From: Anodontia alba
Lineage: Eukaryota > Mollusca > Bivalvia > Lucinida > Lucinidae
Assembly: GCA_964016985.1 (NCBI GenBank)
Contig: OZ024828.1
Location: 31,821,129-31,885,128 of the forward strand
DNA: 64,000 bases
Reading direction: 5' to 3'
Each line of letters opens with the position of its first letter. The stretch's first letter is position 1. Of the stretch, positions 1 through 11,864 are shown in pieces. The notes under the pieces are model-generated. The model searched no databases. It was not told the origin of the DNA and saw only the letters and a program-made list of their open reading frames with translations. The position numbers and the translations under genes were made by a program.

Positions 1-3
<3 letters not shown>

Positions 4-91
<88 letters not shown>
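4..91. repeat. (TA)n microsatellite
   Basis: Uninterrupted TA dinucleotide repeat at the window start; its true left end may lie outside the window. Confidence 0.97.
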
Positions 92-93
<2 letters not shown>

Positions 94-790
94 TCTCAGT
101 TTGTCTACACTGTATATGTGTGTATACTCTATATATGTGTGTGTGCATGTGCGTGTGCGCATTAGTATGTGTGATCTGGTTCTACACTATTTGCTTAGGG
201 CTGTTTGTCCAAATGCTTATGTTTATGGTAAATGTGGTATTTCACAATAGTCGTGTCGTAGCTTGGCTAACAAAAGCACATTAGAAAATAATTTAATACA
301 AATACTGATTGTTTGTTTCTGAACAAAACAATGTTGTTGTTGTTGTATTTGTTTTTCTTCTAGAATGCCTCAAACAATAAATAATAAGACGAATCATGTT
401 TTCTTAATGGATTATTTCCTCTGTCTGAGGATATTATTTATTCTTTTCCTTCAAAGCAACCAAGATTACCAAAATGTTTTGATTACATTTTAGTGAGTCA
501 ACCCTCTCATCCCTAAGCTTCTGAAGTGGACACTTCCATCCTTGAATCTGGATATGTCCACTGTTGCAAATAGAGTTTTCAGTGTTAAAAACTAGAATGG
601 CAAACAGTGCAGATCCTGATCAGACACAAGCCGTCTCATCTGGATGTAAAGTTGTTTGAAAAAGGTATCTGCATGGATCTGCAGGGATGAAAAGCGTCGA
701 AATTGGAAACCAGAGACCGTTCATCAATAGATAATATTCACTTCACTTTCACGTGTGTTGAACATGTAAACAAAACGATACGTAGGGGTG
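92..790. other. No gene recognised; decayed palindromic repeat near 596-720
   Basis: No convincing reading frame. The piece from about 596 (GGCAAACAGTGCAGATCCTG) resembles the left arm of the short palindromic repeat seen better at 27012 and 47300, followed by diverged sequence. Otherwise nothing is recognised. Confidence 0.4.

Positions 791-850
<60 letters not shown>
791..850. repeat. (CT)n microsatellite
   Basis: CT dinucleotide repeat with one interruption (CAGT) in the middle. Confidence 0.97.
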
Positions 851-851
<1 letters not shown>

Positions 852-1286
852 ACACAACAACAACCTTAACAACAACAACAAAACATAAAATCGTACCGAG
901 AATGGAATGAACTGTGTTTGCAGGTTTATATCAATTTGAACATAAATTAGAGTCCCATGCCACTTTGTTCATTTCAAATTTTGGCTGTTACATTGCTATA
1001 CTTAACATTGTCTTATGTATCAAAAGACTAAATAACGATCCCCTAACGGAACAGGAAGGCTTTTAGGACGTCAACTGAAAGGACATTGAAGTCGTCATAT
1101 GTACCATTACTTTTCTTTGGGCGATTTCAGCGAATGACAAATTAATTATATTTTTCGTATTTGTCTCAGAAAATAGAATTTGGAGACAACCTGCACGGAA
1201 TGCCAAAGCCTAATTAATAGGAAGATGAGAAACTATTTCAAAATGTCATCTGCCAGCTGAAATTTGTACCCAGCATACTAAACGTA
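851..1286. other. No gene recognised
   Basis: AT-rich sequence with no long open frame and no repeat that I can match to another part of the window. Confidence 0.5.
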
Positions 1287-1628
1287 CAGCCAACCGTCTT
1301 TACACCAACATTTGATACAACGACAAAATTCGTTATAATGACAATTTGAATGTCACGAAACCTTCGCTCAAGAGGAGACTGTTAATGCGAAATTATGCAA
1401 GAATATTACATTAAAACTTCAAGCAACATAAGTTGTTGATATTTGTTAGAATCGCCTCAATGAGGCGCTTCTAACAAATATCCAAAACAATGTTCTATGA
1501 GGAAATAAGAATAAAACAAGGTCTTTCTTACATATCATTCTGTCCATTAAGGATCCTTTACAACAGCAAATTCATGTTAATGGCAACATCTTTGGGAACA
1601 AGTGCTTTCGTTGTAACGAGGGTTCACT
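1287..1628 (+). mobile_element. Decayed pogo-type MITE (family A)
   Basis: The left end is TA-CAGCCAACCGTCTTTAC and the right end reads GTAACGAGGGTTCACT. It aligns along its length with two better copies at 40136 and 42520, which have clean TA-CAGT...ACTG-TA termini. Ends of the form CAGT...ACTG and a TA target are typical of the pogo branch of Tc1/mariner. The centre (about 1441-1485) is a palindrome with arms TTAGAATCGCCTC and GAGGCGCTTCTAA. There is no transposase frame, so it is non-autonomous. The right terminus is diverged, so the exact end is uncertain. Confidence 0.7.
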
Positions 1629-1844
1629 CTATAGTAAACATCTGCCATTAAGACCGTCTTTGTGACTGCCTAAAAAGTGATTTTATTAGCTGAGTGGACT
1701 TCATTATGAACCAAGAATACTAAGAGACCATGTGGACCTAGCAAAATCTCCTCATAATAGTGGAGTGGTCTTAATTTCGAGTGTCTTAATAGTGGAATGT
1801 TTATGTGTATATTGTAATTACAGAAGTATCGGATTTCATATATA

Positions 1845-2174
1845 CAGTCGACTCTCGTTATCTCGAATTCCAAGGGACTCTCTGAAATACTTCGAGATAT
1901 CCGTACTTCGACATATCAGATTTGCAGACTTGAGGAAAAAATAAATCGGACAACCGCGGTTAACAAATGTATATGTAATTGGACTCTTGAAGTTAGAGAT
2001 ATGTTGAAAATATTGTGGAAAAGAGGAGAAATTGCTCCTTAGGAGCAATTTCTCCTCTTTTCCACAATATTTTGTTACTTGTTATTAGATTTTCATGTTT
2101 AGGCAGGGACCAGATTTTCACTTCGAGATAAGCGGATATTCGATAAGCGAGGTCGAGATAACGAGAGTCAACTG
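1845..2174 (+). mobile_element. Pogo-type MITE (family B), intact ends
   Basis: It starts TA-CAGTCGACTCTCGTTATCTC and ends GAGATAACGAGAGTCAACTG-TA: terminal inverted repeats of about 20 bp flanked by TA on both sides, as expected for pogo-type elements. The centre (about 2009-2073) is a near-perfect hairpin with arms running from ATATTGTGGAAAAGAGGAG to its reverse complement. No transposase is present. The small open frames across it are by-products of the inverted repeats. Confidence 0.85.
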
Positions 2175-2176
2175 TA

Positions 2177-3055
2177 CACGTATTCATATAATGGTCAGGC
2201 TTCTCATTGGCCGCTACGAAAGTACAATGTTTACAAAGTGGTTCCTGTTCGTCTTAAATAAACCCGATCATAGATGGGGAACCGGCGATTTAAAAACAAG
2301 TATCATTTGTCTTTCTGTTTAATAAGTGTGCCGATGTTACAATAATTTTCATATATGATAGTGCGCTAAATTATCCAGCTTTATAAAACCAGATGCCTAT
2401 GACCAACAACAGGTAATGTCAGGCACAAGCCTTCTCGAAAATGTTTAGGATTGAGCCATCATATTCGCGGCGACTCTACCGTCGTCATACAACTAAAGAG
2501 GACATACAAAGTTGCTTTTCTCCCTACATAAAGAACGTTCCTACAAAATTAGGTTGAAATCGCATCAAAGATTGTATTAGAAATATGAATGAACGGACGC
2601 ACACAGTGACGGACAAGAAAGTACACAACAGCATATTTTAGCTATGTAACAACATTCAGGGTCTTCTCTATCTCCACCTGGATGCACATTCATTAGTCTT
2701 CTAATCACATCTTTCTGTCTTACTTTGATCAATGCGGCAGACGAATTTCAGAAAGTTCATTTAGCATTTACCACTCTCTGGGCTAATTCAACAAACAACA
2801 GATTGATCATATACTTCTCGGAAAATTTGATTTGACATTTCTTGCAAATTGTCACCTTAGAGGCAATTTGTATGAAATGCCAAAACAAACTTTCTGTAAA
2901 AAAAAATGTCATTTACTGAAATTCGTATAATACATGCTGAGCGTCAATCATTATGATTATCTAATCCAAAGTCTTTAACCAGAGAAATATAAACATAAAA
3001 CTGAACAAAACTTTGTAGCATTGGAAACTATTATGCAATGCGTAGTTTGAAAATG
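2177..3055. other. No gene recognised
   Basis: No long frame and no repeat shared with the rest of the window was found by eye. Confidence 0.5.
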
Positions 3056-4540
3056 CAGCTGCGTACATTGTACCTCTAATAAGATAAATTAGTACTTTAA
3101 TTCTCGTCTTGTTCATTTATAACGTGACGGAGTATTTAAAAGAAGAACTGTTACACGTTCAAGGAAGGTCAATGTCAAAATTAAGGTAACTGTCAAGATG
3201 ATGGTAACTATCAAGATGAAGGTAACTATCAATATGAAGGTGATAGTTAAGATGAAGTTAACCGCTAAGATCGTTTTGCCTGAATTCTGAGAAAAAATGT
3301 CTACTCAAAAAGAAAAAAAAAGTGACAAATAATAAAAATGCAGCTGCACGCCTCTAATACATTATTATTAGTACTTTAATTCTCGTACTTTAATTCTCGT
3401 CTTAGTCATCCATAATGTCACGTAGTATATATGTTAAGAAAGAAGTGTTACACTTTGAAGGGAAATAAGTGTCAAAAAGGCTTTGTCTCGCGTATGAGAA
3501 AGGAACTCTTCTAAGAACAATGAAATAATAGTAAAAATGGAATTACACACCTCTAATAAAATAAAATAATACTTAAATTCTCGTCTTAGTCATTTATAGT
3601 ATCAAGTAATATGTTAAGAAAAAAATGCTACACTTTCAAGGGAGGTAAGTGTCGAGATGGTTTTTGCCTCGCTTTTGAAAAGAAAAACAAATAAAAAAAT
3701 AATAAAAAGCAGCTACACACCCCTAATAAAATAAACTAGTACTTTCATTCTCGTCTTAGTCATTTATAATGTCACATGTTAAGACAGAATTGTTACCACT
3801 TTCAAGGGAAATAACTGTCAAGGGTATTTGTCTCGCGTCTGAAAAGAAGGTCTACTCTAAAAGAAAGAATGAAAAAAAGTAATAATAAAAAAAAAAAAAA
3901 AAAAAAAAAAAAAATAAAATAATAATAATAATACAGTTGCACACTTCTAATAACATAGTTAAATTCTTGTCTTAGTCATTTACAGTGTCAAGTAATATGT
4001 TAAGAAAAACATGTTACATTTTCAGGTAGGTAAGTGTCGCGACGGGGTTTGCCTCGCTGTTGAAAAAGGGTCTAAAAAGAAAAGAAATATGCAGCTGCAA
4101 AACCATCACGTAAACTATATAATTTTGACCCCCATAAACCCCACTTTTATATAGTAAAACTTGGGTTTACAGAGGTATTTTTCTTATTTTGCTAAAAAAC
4201 ATAGATTGTGGTACGCCGAGGCGGTTCTAACGAGTACCCACAATCTATTTCCGAGGCAGGCGGTTCTTACGAGTACTCACAATCTATGTTTTGAGCAGAA
4301 ATATGAAAAATATCAGATTTTTTTTATCTGAATTTTCCTTTTTTGGTTGTAAAATGTTCAATATATTTGAAAAGGCTTGTTTTCGTTATGCCTTATATAA
4401 TAAACTAGCACTTTCATTCTCGTCTCAGTCATTTGTAATGTCACGTAGTATATATGTTAAGAAAGAACTGCTACACTTTCAAGGGAGGTAAAGGCCAAGA
4501 GGATCTTGCTTCACGTCTGACAGGGGTCTGCGTTAAGAGG
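3056..4540 (+). repeat. Diverged tandem array, ~180-bp monomer, about six units
   Basis: The phrase TTCTCGTCTTAGTCATTTAT recurs (with changes) near 3101, 3394, 3578, 3758, 3964 and 4418. Typical spacing is 180-206 bp; the last gap is longer because a MITE (4104-4390) has inserted. Each unit also carries ATGTTAAGAAAGAA, a GGGAGGTAAGTGTC-like phrase and a GTCTACTCTAAAAG-like phrase. No coding capacity. It contains a poly-A tract near 3890-3914. Confidence 0.85.
4104..4390 (+). mobile_element. P1 palindromic MITE, copy 1 (inserted in tandem array)
   Basis: It begins CATCACG and ends TTTTCGTTATG, followed by the next array unit. It carries the family's subterminal hairpin (AAACCCCACTTTTATATAG and its partner) and a rearranged central palindrome in which the arm GAGGCGGTTCTAACGAGTAC appears once and a variant of it again. 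No frame. I cannot define a target-site duplication for this family. Confidence 0.85.
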
Positions 4541-5145
4541 AAAGAAACCCTTTCCGTTTAGAGTTGATTCATTTTAAGAACGGTTTCGGTGTATAGAAAA
4601 ACAAACAGAAAGTCAACAAAAGTTGACCCTCTTGTCAAGAAATAGCAGAAAATCTATTATGTCTGTCCATTTGCCTAGTTAACGATCCACTCTTCCATGT
4701 GAGGTTTTATCATAAGACGAAAAACTTCTGTGCAAGGTTCGCATGGTTTTCTTAATATCCCAATGGTCTTTACATCTCACACGCTTAATTAACTTTAATG
4801 TGTGACATTTCTTAATATATCTCTCCATACGCGCATTTTATTCAAATTGTCAATTATACATACGACTCATAACACCTTAATTCGTCGCCATTAGCAACAA
4901 CTTGTTGGGAACCTAAACATGTAATTTAGATGTAGAAATATGTAAGCTTGAGTTTTAGCAGAAATATAATGATAGGAAGGGTGAACGATGCATCAGCCAG
5001 CCTTCTGTATTGCCTGTCGTGCTCTAGCACTGCTTTGAGTGACTGACAGTAAAAAAAACAAGTGTAGATCAAAGCGCAAAACAAACCTATTAACTAATGT
5101 ATTTTAATATAGACCGACTAAATCGACCAGTCGCTTTGACAGTTT
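4541..5145. other. No gene; end of array-type repeat then unassigned sequence
   Basis: The first ~80 bp contain a short hairpin-like piece (around GGAAAGAAACCCTTTCCG) also found, diverged, near 11900, 22560 and 32530. The rest is unassigned. Confidence 0.4.
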
Positions 5146-5368
5146 CATCACGAAAACATGCCTATATACGTTTGACCCCCAGAAACCCCTCAAAAACATA
5201 GATTGTGGGTACTCGTTAGAACCGCCTCGTCAAGGCGGTTCTAACGAGTACTCACAATATATGTTTGGAGGAGAAATATGAAAATTATCAGAATTTTTTA
5301 TCTGATTTTTTTTACATTTTTTGGTGGTAAAATTTTCAATATATTTCAAAAAGCATGTTTTGGTAATG
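5146..5368 (+). mobile_element. P1 palindromic MITE, copy 2
   Basis: It starts CATCACGAAAACATGCCTAT and ends GCATGTTTTGGTAATG. The central palindrome is intact with a short AA spacer. The left half is shortened: the subterminal hairpin is deleted and the CCCCCAGAAACCCC stretch runs straight into the palindrome arm. Confidence 0.88.
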
Positions 5369-5541
5369 GATCATAATATATGCGTAAACAAGTAAAACAG
5401 GTAATACCTGTAAAAGTGAGCTAATAGATGTCGCATGTGGAACGCAAGAGTTTCTAACTAGCATGCCTATACGATATTGTACAGTGGAGTAAAGATCAAA
5501 GCAATAGGTCAGTTTGGTCTATCTATTGTTTTTCTCTCTTT

Positions 5542-5579
<38 letters not shown>

Positions 5580-5699
5580 GATATGTTGCAGATTTATTTT
5601 ATAATATTGTGGATCTCGAGAAAGTTTAACGGCAATCTGTGCAGATTCTAATCACAGCCAATTCCTGAGGTAAAACATTATTTAAAATAGAAAGGAACG
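5369..5699. other. No gene; long poly-T tract
   Basis: Contains a T run of about 30 bases at 5545-5578. Nothing else is recognised. Confidence 0.6.
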
Positions 5700-7195
5700 C
5701 AGTGATCAGGAATCGATAAAATTCCCTAACACCTTCCGTCCAAGACACCAAAGGGAAAAAAAGACGCACTCAAAGCATGGCACCAAGATCAAAACACCAC
5801 TAGCAGAAAGCCAAAAGGACAGTTTTTTTCCCCAAAAATTGGCCAAACGGCTATCTAAAATAAAATACATGCAAAGACATACAATCACAGAAATAATAAA
5901 CCTCAGCAGAAGCATCGCCTTGGAGCGGTCAATAAAAAATTAACTTTGGGCTTAAATTTATTTTACGTGGCGTCAACCATCGCCCTTGGTTATGCCTTTG
6001 TATACACAAGACATTTGTTCTGACCGCGTGAAGGGTTTCGGTGGCTCATCAGTGCAACATGTCCGAGAGCATAAAATCAAACGAATACAGAGATGAAACA
6101 GCGATAAGGACTCGACAGCAAGAAAAAAACTGAAATGCTGAAGCAAAAGAAAAGCAACAGTTGGACTCCGACGGGCCCGACCAATGCCAGAGCATCAGGC
6201 ACCAACCGACCAACTTTAAAGTCTTTAGGTTTGAGCCACCATAGAATCTGAGGCCCAACCAAAGTGGGAAGCAAAATTATTAACCGTGATTTGGTCAACA
6301 ACCATGCATGCAGTCTGTCGTATTACATTTACGTTGTACCCAATCTTTATATATCGAAGAATGATTTTACGAAATCGAGTGCTAATATAATTGTTAGCAT
6401 ATAGTTTTTCTATCCATATGCTCAGTCACAATAAAATTCAAGTTCTGATAGGCCTTGTTGTAGGAGAGATTTAAGTCCAACGTTGAATTTTGAAAGTAAA
6501 TTGAAATGACATCTATAAAATATAGAAAAGATTTGCATCGTTGATGGCACCGATATTCCTGATTTAGAAGTTTAGCAGTCAATAATTTATTTCTAGTGTT
6601 GAAGTCAGTAACTTGCCTAGACACTGTGGCGAACCAAACTAGTTGCGATATATAAACATCATAGGATGCTCGACGACGAACATCTCCATCTTAGTAAGGA
6701 CAATTTACAATTTCAAAATCAAAATCATCGCGTTCATCATAAGTTTTGTTTAAAATAAACCCATCTAAAATAGTTAAAATGCAAACCCAAGTACAGGGTT
6801 TTAGTTTCAGAACAATTTTCTTTATTAAATTCAAGCTCTGAAGGATAAATTTGACTAACCATACCATCGATGTACAATAATGTAGTTATTGTCAATATTT
6901 AATAAATCGTCCAAATATCAAGACGTCTTGCTAAAAGCTTCAATAACTTCAGACTGTTTTTCTTCAGAAAGAGACATCATGAAGTCTCTTTCAAAACAGA
7001 ACAAGAACAAATCAACCACAAGCGGTGCGCAATTTGTAGCCATCGGAATACCCACAATTTGACTAAATAGCTTAGTACCAAATCATATATAAGTATTGTC
7101 AAGCAGAAAGGTATGAGCTTCTCAAACTTTCTGACATGCCCATAAAGTATTAAAAAAAACACTCTTCTTTCCTCGAACAAGTGTGCCAATGACCT
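5700..7195 (-). mobile_element. Penelope-like retroelement, divergent 5'-truncated copy
   Basis: Minus-strand copy of the same retroelement family as 13250-16440 and 17946-20283, but more diverged. It holds the 3' half of the RT gene (6225-7195) followed by about 500 bp of the family's conserved 3' region (5700-6224), ending near a GACCGCTCCAAGGCGA motif shared with the other copies. The 5' part of the RT is missing. It is the oldest-looking of the three copies. Confidence 0.7.
6225..7195 (-). pseudogene. Penelope-like reverse transcriptase fragment (broken)
   Basis: Read on the minus strand, the fragment keeps RT motif B (VGIPMATNCAPLV followed by a DLFLFCFERDFM block) near 7065-6980 and motif C (YLDDLL) near 6920-6903. 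The C-terminal block ends ASDSMVAQT before a stop at 6225-6227. These align with the better copy at 17946-19699. Motif A and everything upstream are lost, and frameshifts and stops separate the blocks. In an intact element this protein would copy element RNA into DNA at a nick in the host chromosome. Family recognition is from motif memory (Penelope-like, 'RT_like'); a profile search would confirm it. Confidence 0.7.
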
Positions 7196-7204
7196 TGAAC
7201 AAAT

Positions 7205-7600
7205 ATGGTTATGGCTGACGATTATATATGCAAAATGTACGGATTCACATCATCCTGCACATGCGCAAAGTCTCATCCGGGCATTTGCTCTCCATTGAAA
7301 CATCCCGTAGAATCCAATGATTTTGTGGACAGCAAAGACCCAGGTCAGACTGCGCGCATGCGCAGGAGGATCTTGGTCCTGGCCGTCCTAATATGCCCGA
7401 AGACACCCAAATACCAAGATAATAAACCTTGGCCGCATTTAACTGAGGTTACTCAGATGAGCGTTGTGGTCCATCACAGTAGTCGAAATTTATCTAGATA
7501 CGCTATACAAGTGACATGTATTTGTTCCAATGCAATGTCAGTTACATTTGCTAGGATGCACAAGAAAGTAAAGCAAATGTGTACAAGCTAAAATATGAAT
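7205..7600 (+). repeat. Interspersed short repeat with CTGCGC/GCGCAG palindrome
   Basis: The stretch around 7320-7400 has AGACCCAGGTCAGACTGCGC, CATGCGCAGGAGGATCTTGG and following text. This is the same GCGCAG-centred palindromic style as at 10736, 21640, 34620, 35715 and 46395. A 128-residue open frame crosses it, but its composition and repeat nature argue against a gene. Confidence 0.5.
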
Positions 7601-8104
7601 AGCAAGTTACGGGCAATACATTAAACATAGAGCGTTATTGGCTGACATTCGCAAGCAATATGCCTTGCCTCCACAGTATACCCGCCTTGACAAGAGCTTT
7701 TGAAAAGAACGTTTGACATGGTTTTACATCGAAAAACGAAAGCATACGAATGTAAGGCTTCATTTATGGAGGCAACTGTAAACGTGTAGATATTAACATA
7801 TGATAATATTGTTTGCTCATTATGAATTATTATGACCAAGTAGTCCTCTGTAGACAGACGAAATACAGACTGTCGTACTTATAATCATGGCTTTGCTTGT
7901 ACTCTGGTCGAACAGTTGCGGCAAATGCTAATAAAATAAATACTAGATTAATTTCAACATCAATATTATTAGTCTGGACACAGCATTTCCTACAAAATTG
8001 CATGAGTGCCCAGCGAATCCCAAAGTCAGCCTGCGTATCCACACAGGTCCCTCAGAATCATCGCTCTTCGCCTGAAAATGCTCTGAATCCTTTATAACAC
8101 AAAG
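7601..8104. other. No gene recognised
   Basis: Short overlapping frames on both strands only; no family recognised. Confidence 0.5.
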
Positions 8105-8661
8105 AGTGCACTACGAAACGTTTGATGCGCATACTCACCTGAGTCTTCGATGCGGGCACATGTACTACAAAAATACGTCTGATACGACAATACATATTCA
8201 CAATACATATACTTTGAAAATACACATTTCTCGAGAATATGTGCGCTATGAAAATAATATCCCACGACAATGCATGTACTATGACAATATATCTACTATG
8301 ACAACGCATGTTCCACAACAATACATGCACTACGACAATACAACTACTATGAAAATGCATGTCCCACAACAATACTACGTTAATACATGCTCTACGAAAA
8401 TATATCTGTTACGATAAAACATTATTACAAAAATTCTTATACTGCGAAAATACATTTACTACGACAATACATGTACTACGAAAATACATCTACTACGACA
8501 ATACAAGTACTACAAAAATACATCTATTACAAAAAATAACGACAACATATATACTACAAAAAATGCATCTACATGTACTACGAATATAATATCTACTTCA
8601 AAAATACATGGCCTACGACAATGCATGTACTTCGAAATACATCTACGAAAATATATGTACT

Positions 8662-8696
<35 letters not shown>

Positions 8697-10025
8697 AAGA
8701 AAGAAAAAAAAAAATGATAAAATACATGACCCCTGACAATGCTTGTACTACAAAATACATCTATCAATGCAGTACATGTGTTACAAAATGCTTGTACTAC
8801 AAAGATTCATCTTCTACGACAATACTTGCACTATGGAAATACATGTCCAACGACAATACATGTACTTTGACAGTATATGTACTACGAAAATACATCTACT
8901 GCGAAAAGACATTCTCAACAGCATATGTACTATGAAAATGCATCTACTTCGACAAGTCATCTGCTACGAAACTGCAAGCACTTCAAAAATACATCTACTA
9001 CGAAAACAAATCTACTACGATAACACATATCTCACTATGAACATATACATCTATGCAAATACATGTCCCACGACAATAGTACGAAAATGTATAAACTACG
9101 AACATACATCTACCACGACAGTACATATATACGTAAATATATCTACTACGAAAATGCATGTACTACGAAAATACATTAACTGCGGCAATAAATGTACTTT
9201 GAAAATATATCTACTATAAAAAATACATGTTCTCCGATAATAAATTTACTTTGATAATAAATGTACTTCGAAACTACATCTAATATGAAAATGCAGGCTC
9301 CTCGACAATACATGGACTATGAAACTAGGTATCAATTTCAAAGAAAACAAAATGTGATTAGGTAAGCTGACTGCGCTCGACATTACCCCATTGGGTTGAC
9401 TTTGCCGTAAAACCTTCAAACAAACAAACGAATTATACATATATTGCGAATATACATCTACAAGGAACAAATACAGGTCACACGACAATACATATTATAC
9501 GAAAATACATCTACTTAAAAAACGCATGTCCCACGACTATATATGTACTTCAAAAATACATCTACTATGACAAAACTTCTACTACGACAACACGTCTGTT
9601 ATGGAAATACATGTACTATGAAATCAACTACGACAATTTATCTTATACGTCAATACATGTACTACGAAAATACATCTACTACGACAATATATCTTCTACG
9701 GAAATACATGTACTATGACAAAAATCTACTTGGACAATACATGCATTACTAAAATACAATACTACAAAAATGCCTGTTCCACGACAAAACATGTACTTCG
9801 AAAATACATAAACTATGGAAAAACATGTACTACGGAAAAATTTTTTCTATGACAATACATGTATTACAAAACTGCATCTAATACGAAAGTACTTGAATTA
9901 CGAAAATGCATGTCCCATGACAAAACATACAATACGATAATACATTCACGACGAAAATACAGGTCCAACGACAATACATGCAATGCGAAAATGCCTGAGG
10001 AAAATGCATCTTCTACGACTTAAAT
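8105..10025 (+). repeat. 1.9-kb minisatellite of 17-bp units
   Basis: Tandem repetition of TACTACGAMAATACATS, 17 bp long, for roughly a hundred units. Units tend to alternate between GAAAATACATC and GACAATACATG types, giving a 34-bp higher order. Because 17 is not a multiple of 3 and the unit has no stop in the plus strand, all three plus frames stay open and encode 17-residue repeats rich in Y, T, I and N. The array is interrupted by a poly-A tract (8667-8694) and by a SINE tail (9331-9432). I read this as a minisatellite, not a gene. Confidence 0.93.
9331..9432 (+). mobile_element. SINE 3'-tail fragment inserted in the minisatellite
   Basis: Contains AAGCTGACTGCGCTCGACAT, CCCATTGGGTTGAC and CCGTAAAACC, ending CAAACAAACAAAC. 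This matches the tail of the tRNA-derived SINE at 49449-49751. The tRNA-like head is absent, consistent with 5' truncation. Confidence 0.8.
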
Positions 10026-10378
10026 GTAGACTAATAAGAATAATCCACATGAGTTACATTGCTAGCTTCACATCAATTGTAAACAAGTCTGTAGACAAAT
10101 AAAACGTAGACAAAGCACATCTGAAATCAGCCATTCCTAAAACGGCACAATCAAAATAACAATGATAGATGATAACGTGTGTTTATTCCGTAAGACACCG
10201 GAAACTGATGTCACAAGAAGCATCGTAAAACATGACTAGGCGCCCCGTGCTACACACCACGACAACAGTTCAAACACTACATTATCGTGTAGTGTCAGCT
10301 ATCATATTTACGTAAACATATGTGTTACAAAGCACAGCGTATTCAAAATACTGCACAAGTTTACATCTAGACACAATA
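10026..10378. other. No gene recognised
   Basis: No repeat or frame recognised. Confidence 0.5.
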
Positions 10379-10735
10379 CAGTCGAACCTCAATGGCTCGA
10401 ACACTGATGGCTCGTATATCATGGCTAATTCGAACTCGTTCTGAGTCCCTATGAAATTCTTCCGATAGCTCAAGAAAACAAATATTTTAGGAAATTTTCT
10501 TATTTTATCGTGAAATTGTATGTTGTGTGTACTCATTAGAATTGCCTCGTCAAGGCAATTCTAATGAGTACACTTAACATACAATCACTGTGTAGAAAAT
10601 CGAAAAGATTTCCCTAAATTATCGCTAGTTTCGTCCTGAACTGGTGCCATGATTAACCCACAGTAGCTCGAACTACCCATGTCTCGAACGAATTTCTATG
10701 GTCCCAAAGATGTTCGAGCCATTGAGGTTCGACTG
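10379..10735 (+). mobile_element. Pogo-type MITE (family C) carrying a P1-like palindrome
   Basis: It starts TA-CAGTCGAACCTCAATGGC and ends GCCATTGAGGTTCGACTG-TA, a clear terminal inverted repeat of over 20 bp with TA on both sides. In the middle (about 10514-10585) is a palindrome whose arms read GTACTCATTAGAATTGCCTC and the reverse complement. Those arms match the P1 core, although the P1 ends are entirely different. No transposase. Confidence 0.87.
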
Positions 10736-10934
10736 TAGCTTGTCCCAGGAACACTGCATATGGGTCTAGCAAAGCATAATCTACAATATCGTATTTGCGC
10801 CCAGCATCCGCGCATGTTAATCAGTCTCATCGCTGCTCACCTAAAGACGCTTTGGCCCTTGGCTATCCATAGTGGTCCTTCAGGAGACTTTGGGCAGACT
10901 GCGGATGCGCGGGTTGATTTCAGTCTTCGCAACT
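10736..10934. repeat. Interspersed GCGCAG-type repeat
   Basis: Contains AGACTTTGGGCAGACTGCGG followed by ATGCGCGGGTTGATTT, related in style to the palindromic repeat copies at 21640 and 35715. Diverged; no coding function recognised. Confidence 0.45.
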
Positions 10935-10990
10935 GTATACCCCGGTAAACCCAAGTTTTACTATATAAAAGTGGGGTTTAAGAGGGGTGG
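10935..10990 (-). mobile_element. P1 MITE end fragment
   Basis: GTATACCCCGGTAAACCC, then AAGTTTTACTATATAAAAG and GGGGTTTAAG, is the subterminal hairpin of P1 in reverse orientation. It is followed by a run of 12 or so G. No P1 terminus is left. Confidence 0.7.
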
Positions 10991-11625
10991 GGGGGGGGGG
11001 GCGCAAGTATATAGGTATGTTTTCCTTATGCTTGTTGTTGTTATTATTGTGTTATTGCTTTATGCTTGTTATTACAACTGTGCCATACCCCTTACTTGAG
11101 CCGGCTGTACTTTGTAATTGCGGCCTTTCCTGGACAGTAATTATATTTTCATAGTCAAAAAATATCTTGCAAACACCAACGAATGGCGAATGGTTTCACT
11201 TGATGGATGTACAGCTTCCTAATACATTGTAATATTCCGCCCAAAAGTATTCTATATATTCATTTTATAAAACGAGAATGAAAACATTATCGGAGTAATT
11301 AAACAAGATTCAAGAGTTAAACACGTTGGAATTATATTAAATTATATGAACAGGGGCGCCACATACGCTAATATTACTGTCATTTAACCATTATACTATA
11401 AAAAATTAACGACAAAATGCCAATATACTTCACGTGAATTGCATTGACAACAATATTTCATACTTCATAGTTAAGACAAATAGACTGTGAAAGTTTTGCT
11501 TACAAGACCCTGTTAACCGATAATAAAACGTTTAACACATAGATGGTAGGAATCGACCATCAGGACAACCGGATTAGAGCTCCTTACCCACCAACAGCAT
11601 AAGGGGAACAGATACACTTTCAGGG
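10991..11625. other. No gene recognised
   Basis: Nothing recognisable beyond a G-run at the left edge. Confidence 0.5.
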
Positions 11626-11864
11626 CATCACGAAAACATACCTGTATAATTCTGACCCCATTAAACCCCACGTTTATACATTAGTTTGCTTAAAACATAG
11701 ATTGTGGGTACTCATTAGAACCGCCTCGCCGAGGCGGTTCTAGTAAGTACCCACAATTTATGTTTTGAGCAAGAATATGAAAAATATCAGAATTTTTATC
11801 TGAAAAATTTCCTTTTTTGGTGGTGAAATTTTCAATATATTTGAATAGGCGTGTTTTCGTAATG
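11626..11864 (+). mobile_element. P1 palindromic MITE, copy 3
   Basis: It starts CATCACGAAAACATACCTGT and ends GGCGTGTTTTCGTAATG. The central palindrome is well kept (GTACTCATTAGAACCGCCTC and its partner). The left subterminal hairpin is shortened. Confidence 0.9.

Noticed and set aside
7205..7591. 128-residue plus-strand open frame
   Set aside because: It lies over an interspersed palindromic repeat; the encoded chain has no domain I know and looks like translated repeat DNA.
8666..8770. Frames with Lys or Phe runs
   Set aside because: Produced by poly-A/poly-T tracts; same at 24187, 32734, 41487, 43864 and 57429.
8106..9219. Several overlapping Tyr/Thr-rich open frames
   Set aside because: They are frames across the 17-bp minisatellite, which has no stop in any plus frame; length is explained by the repeat.
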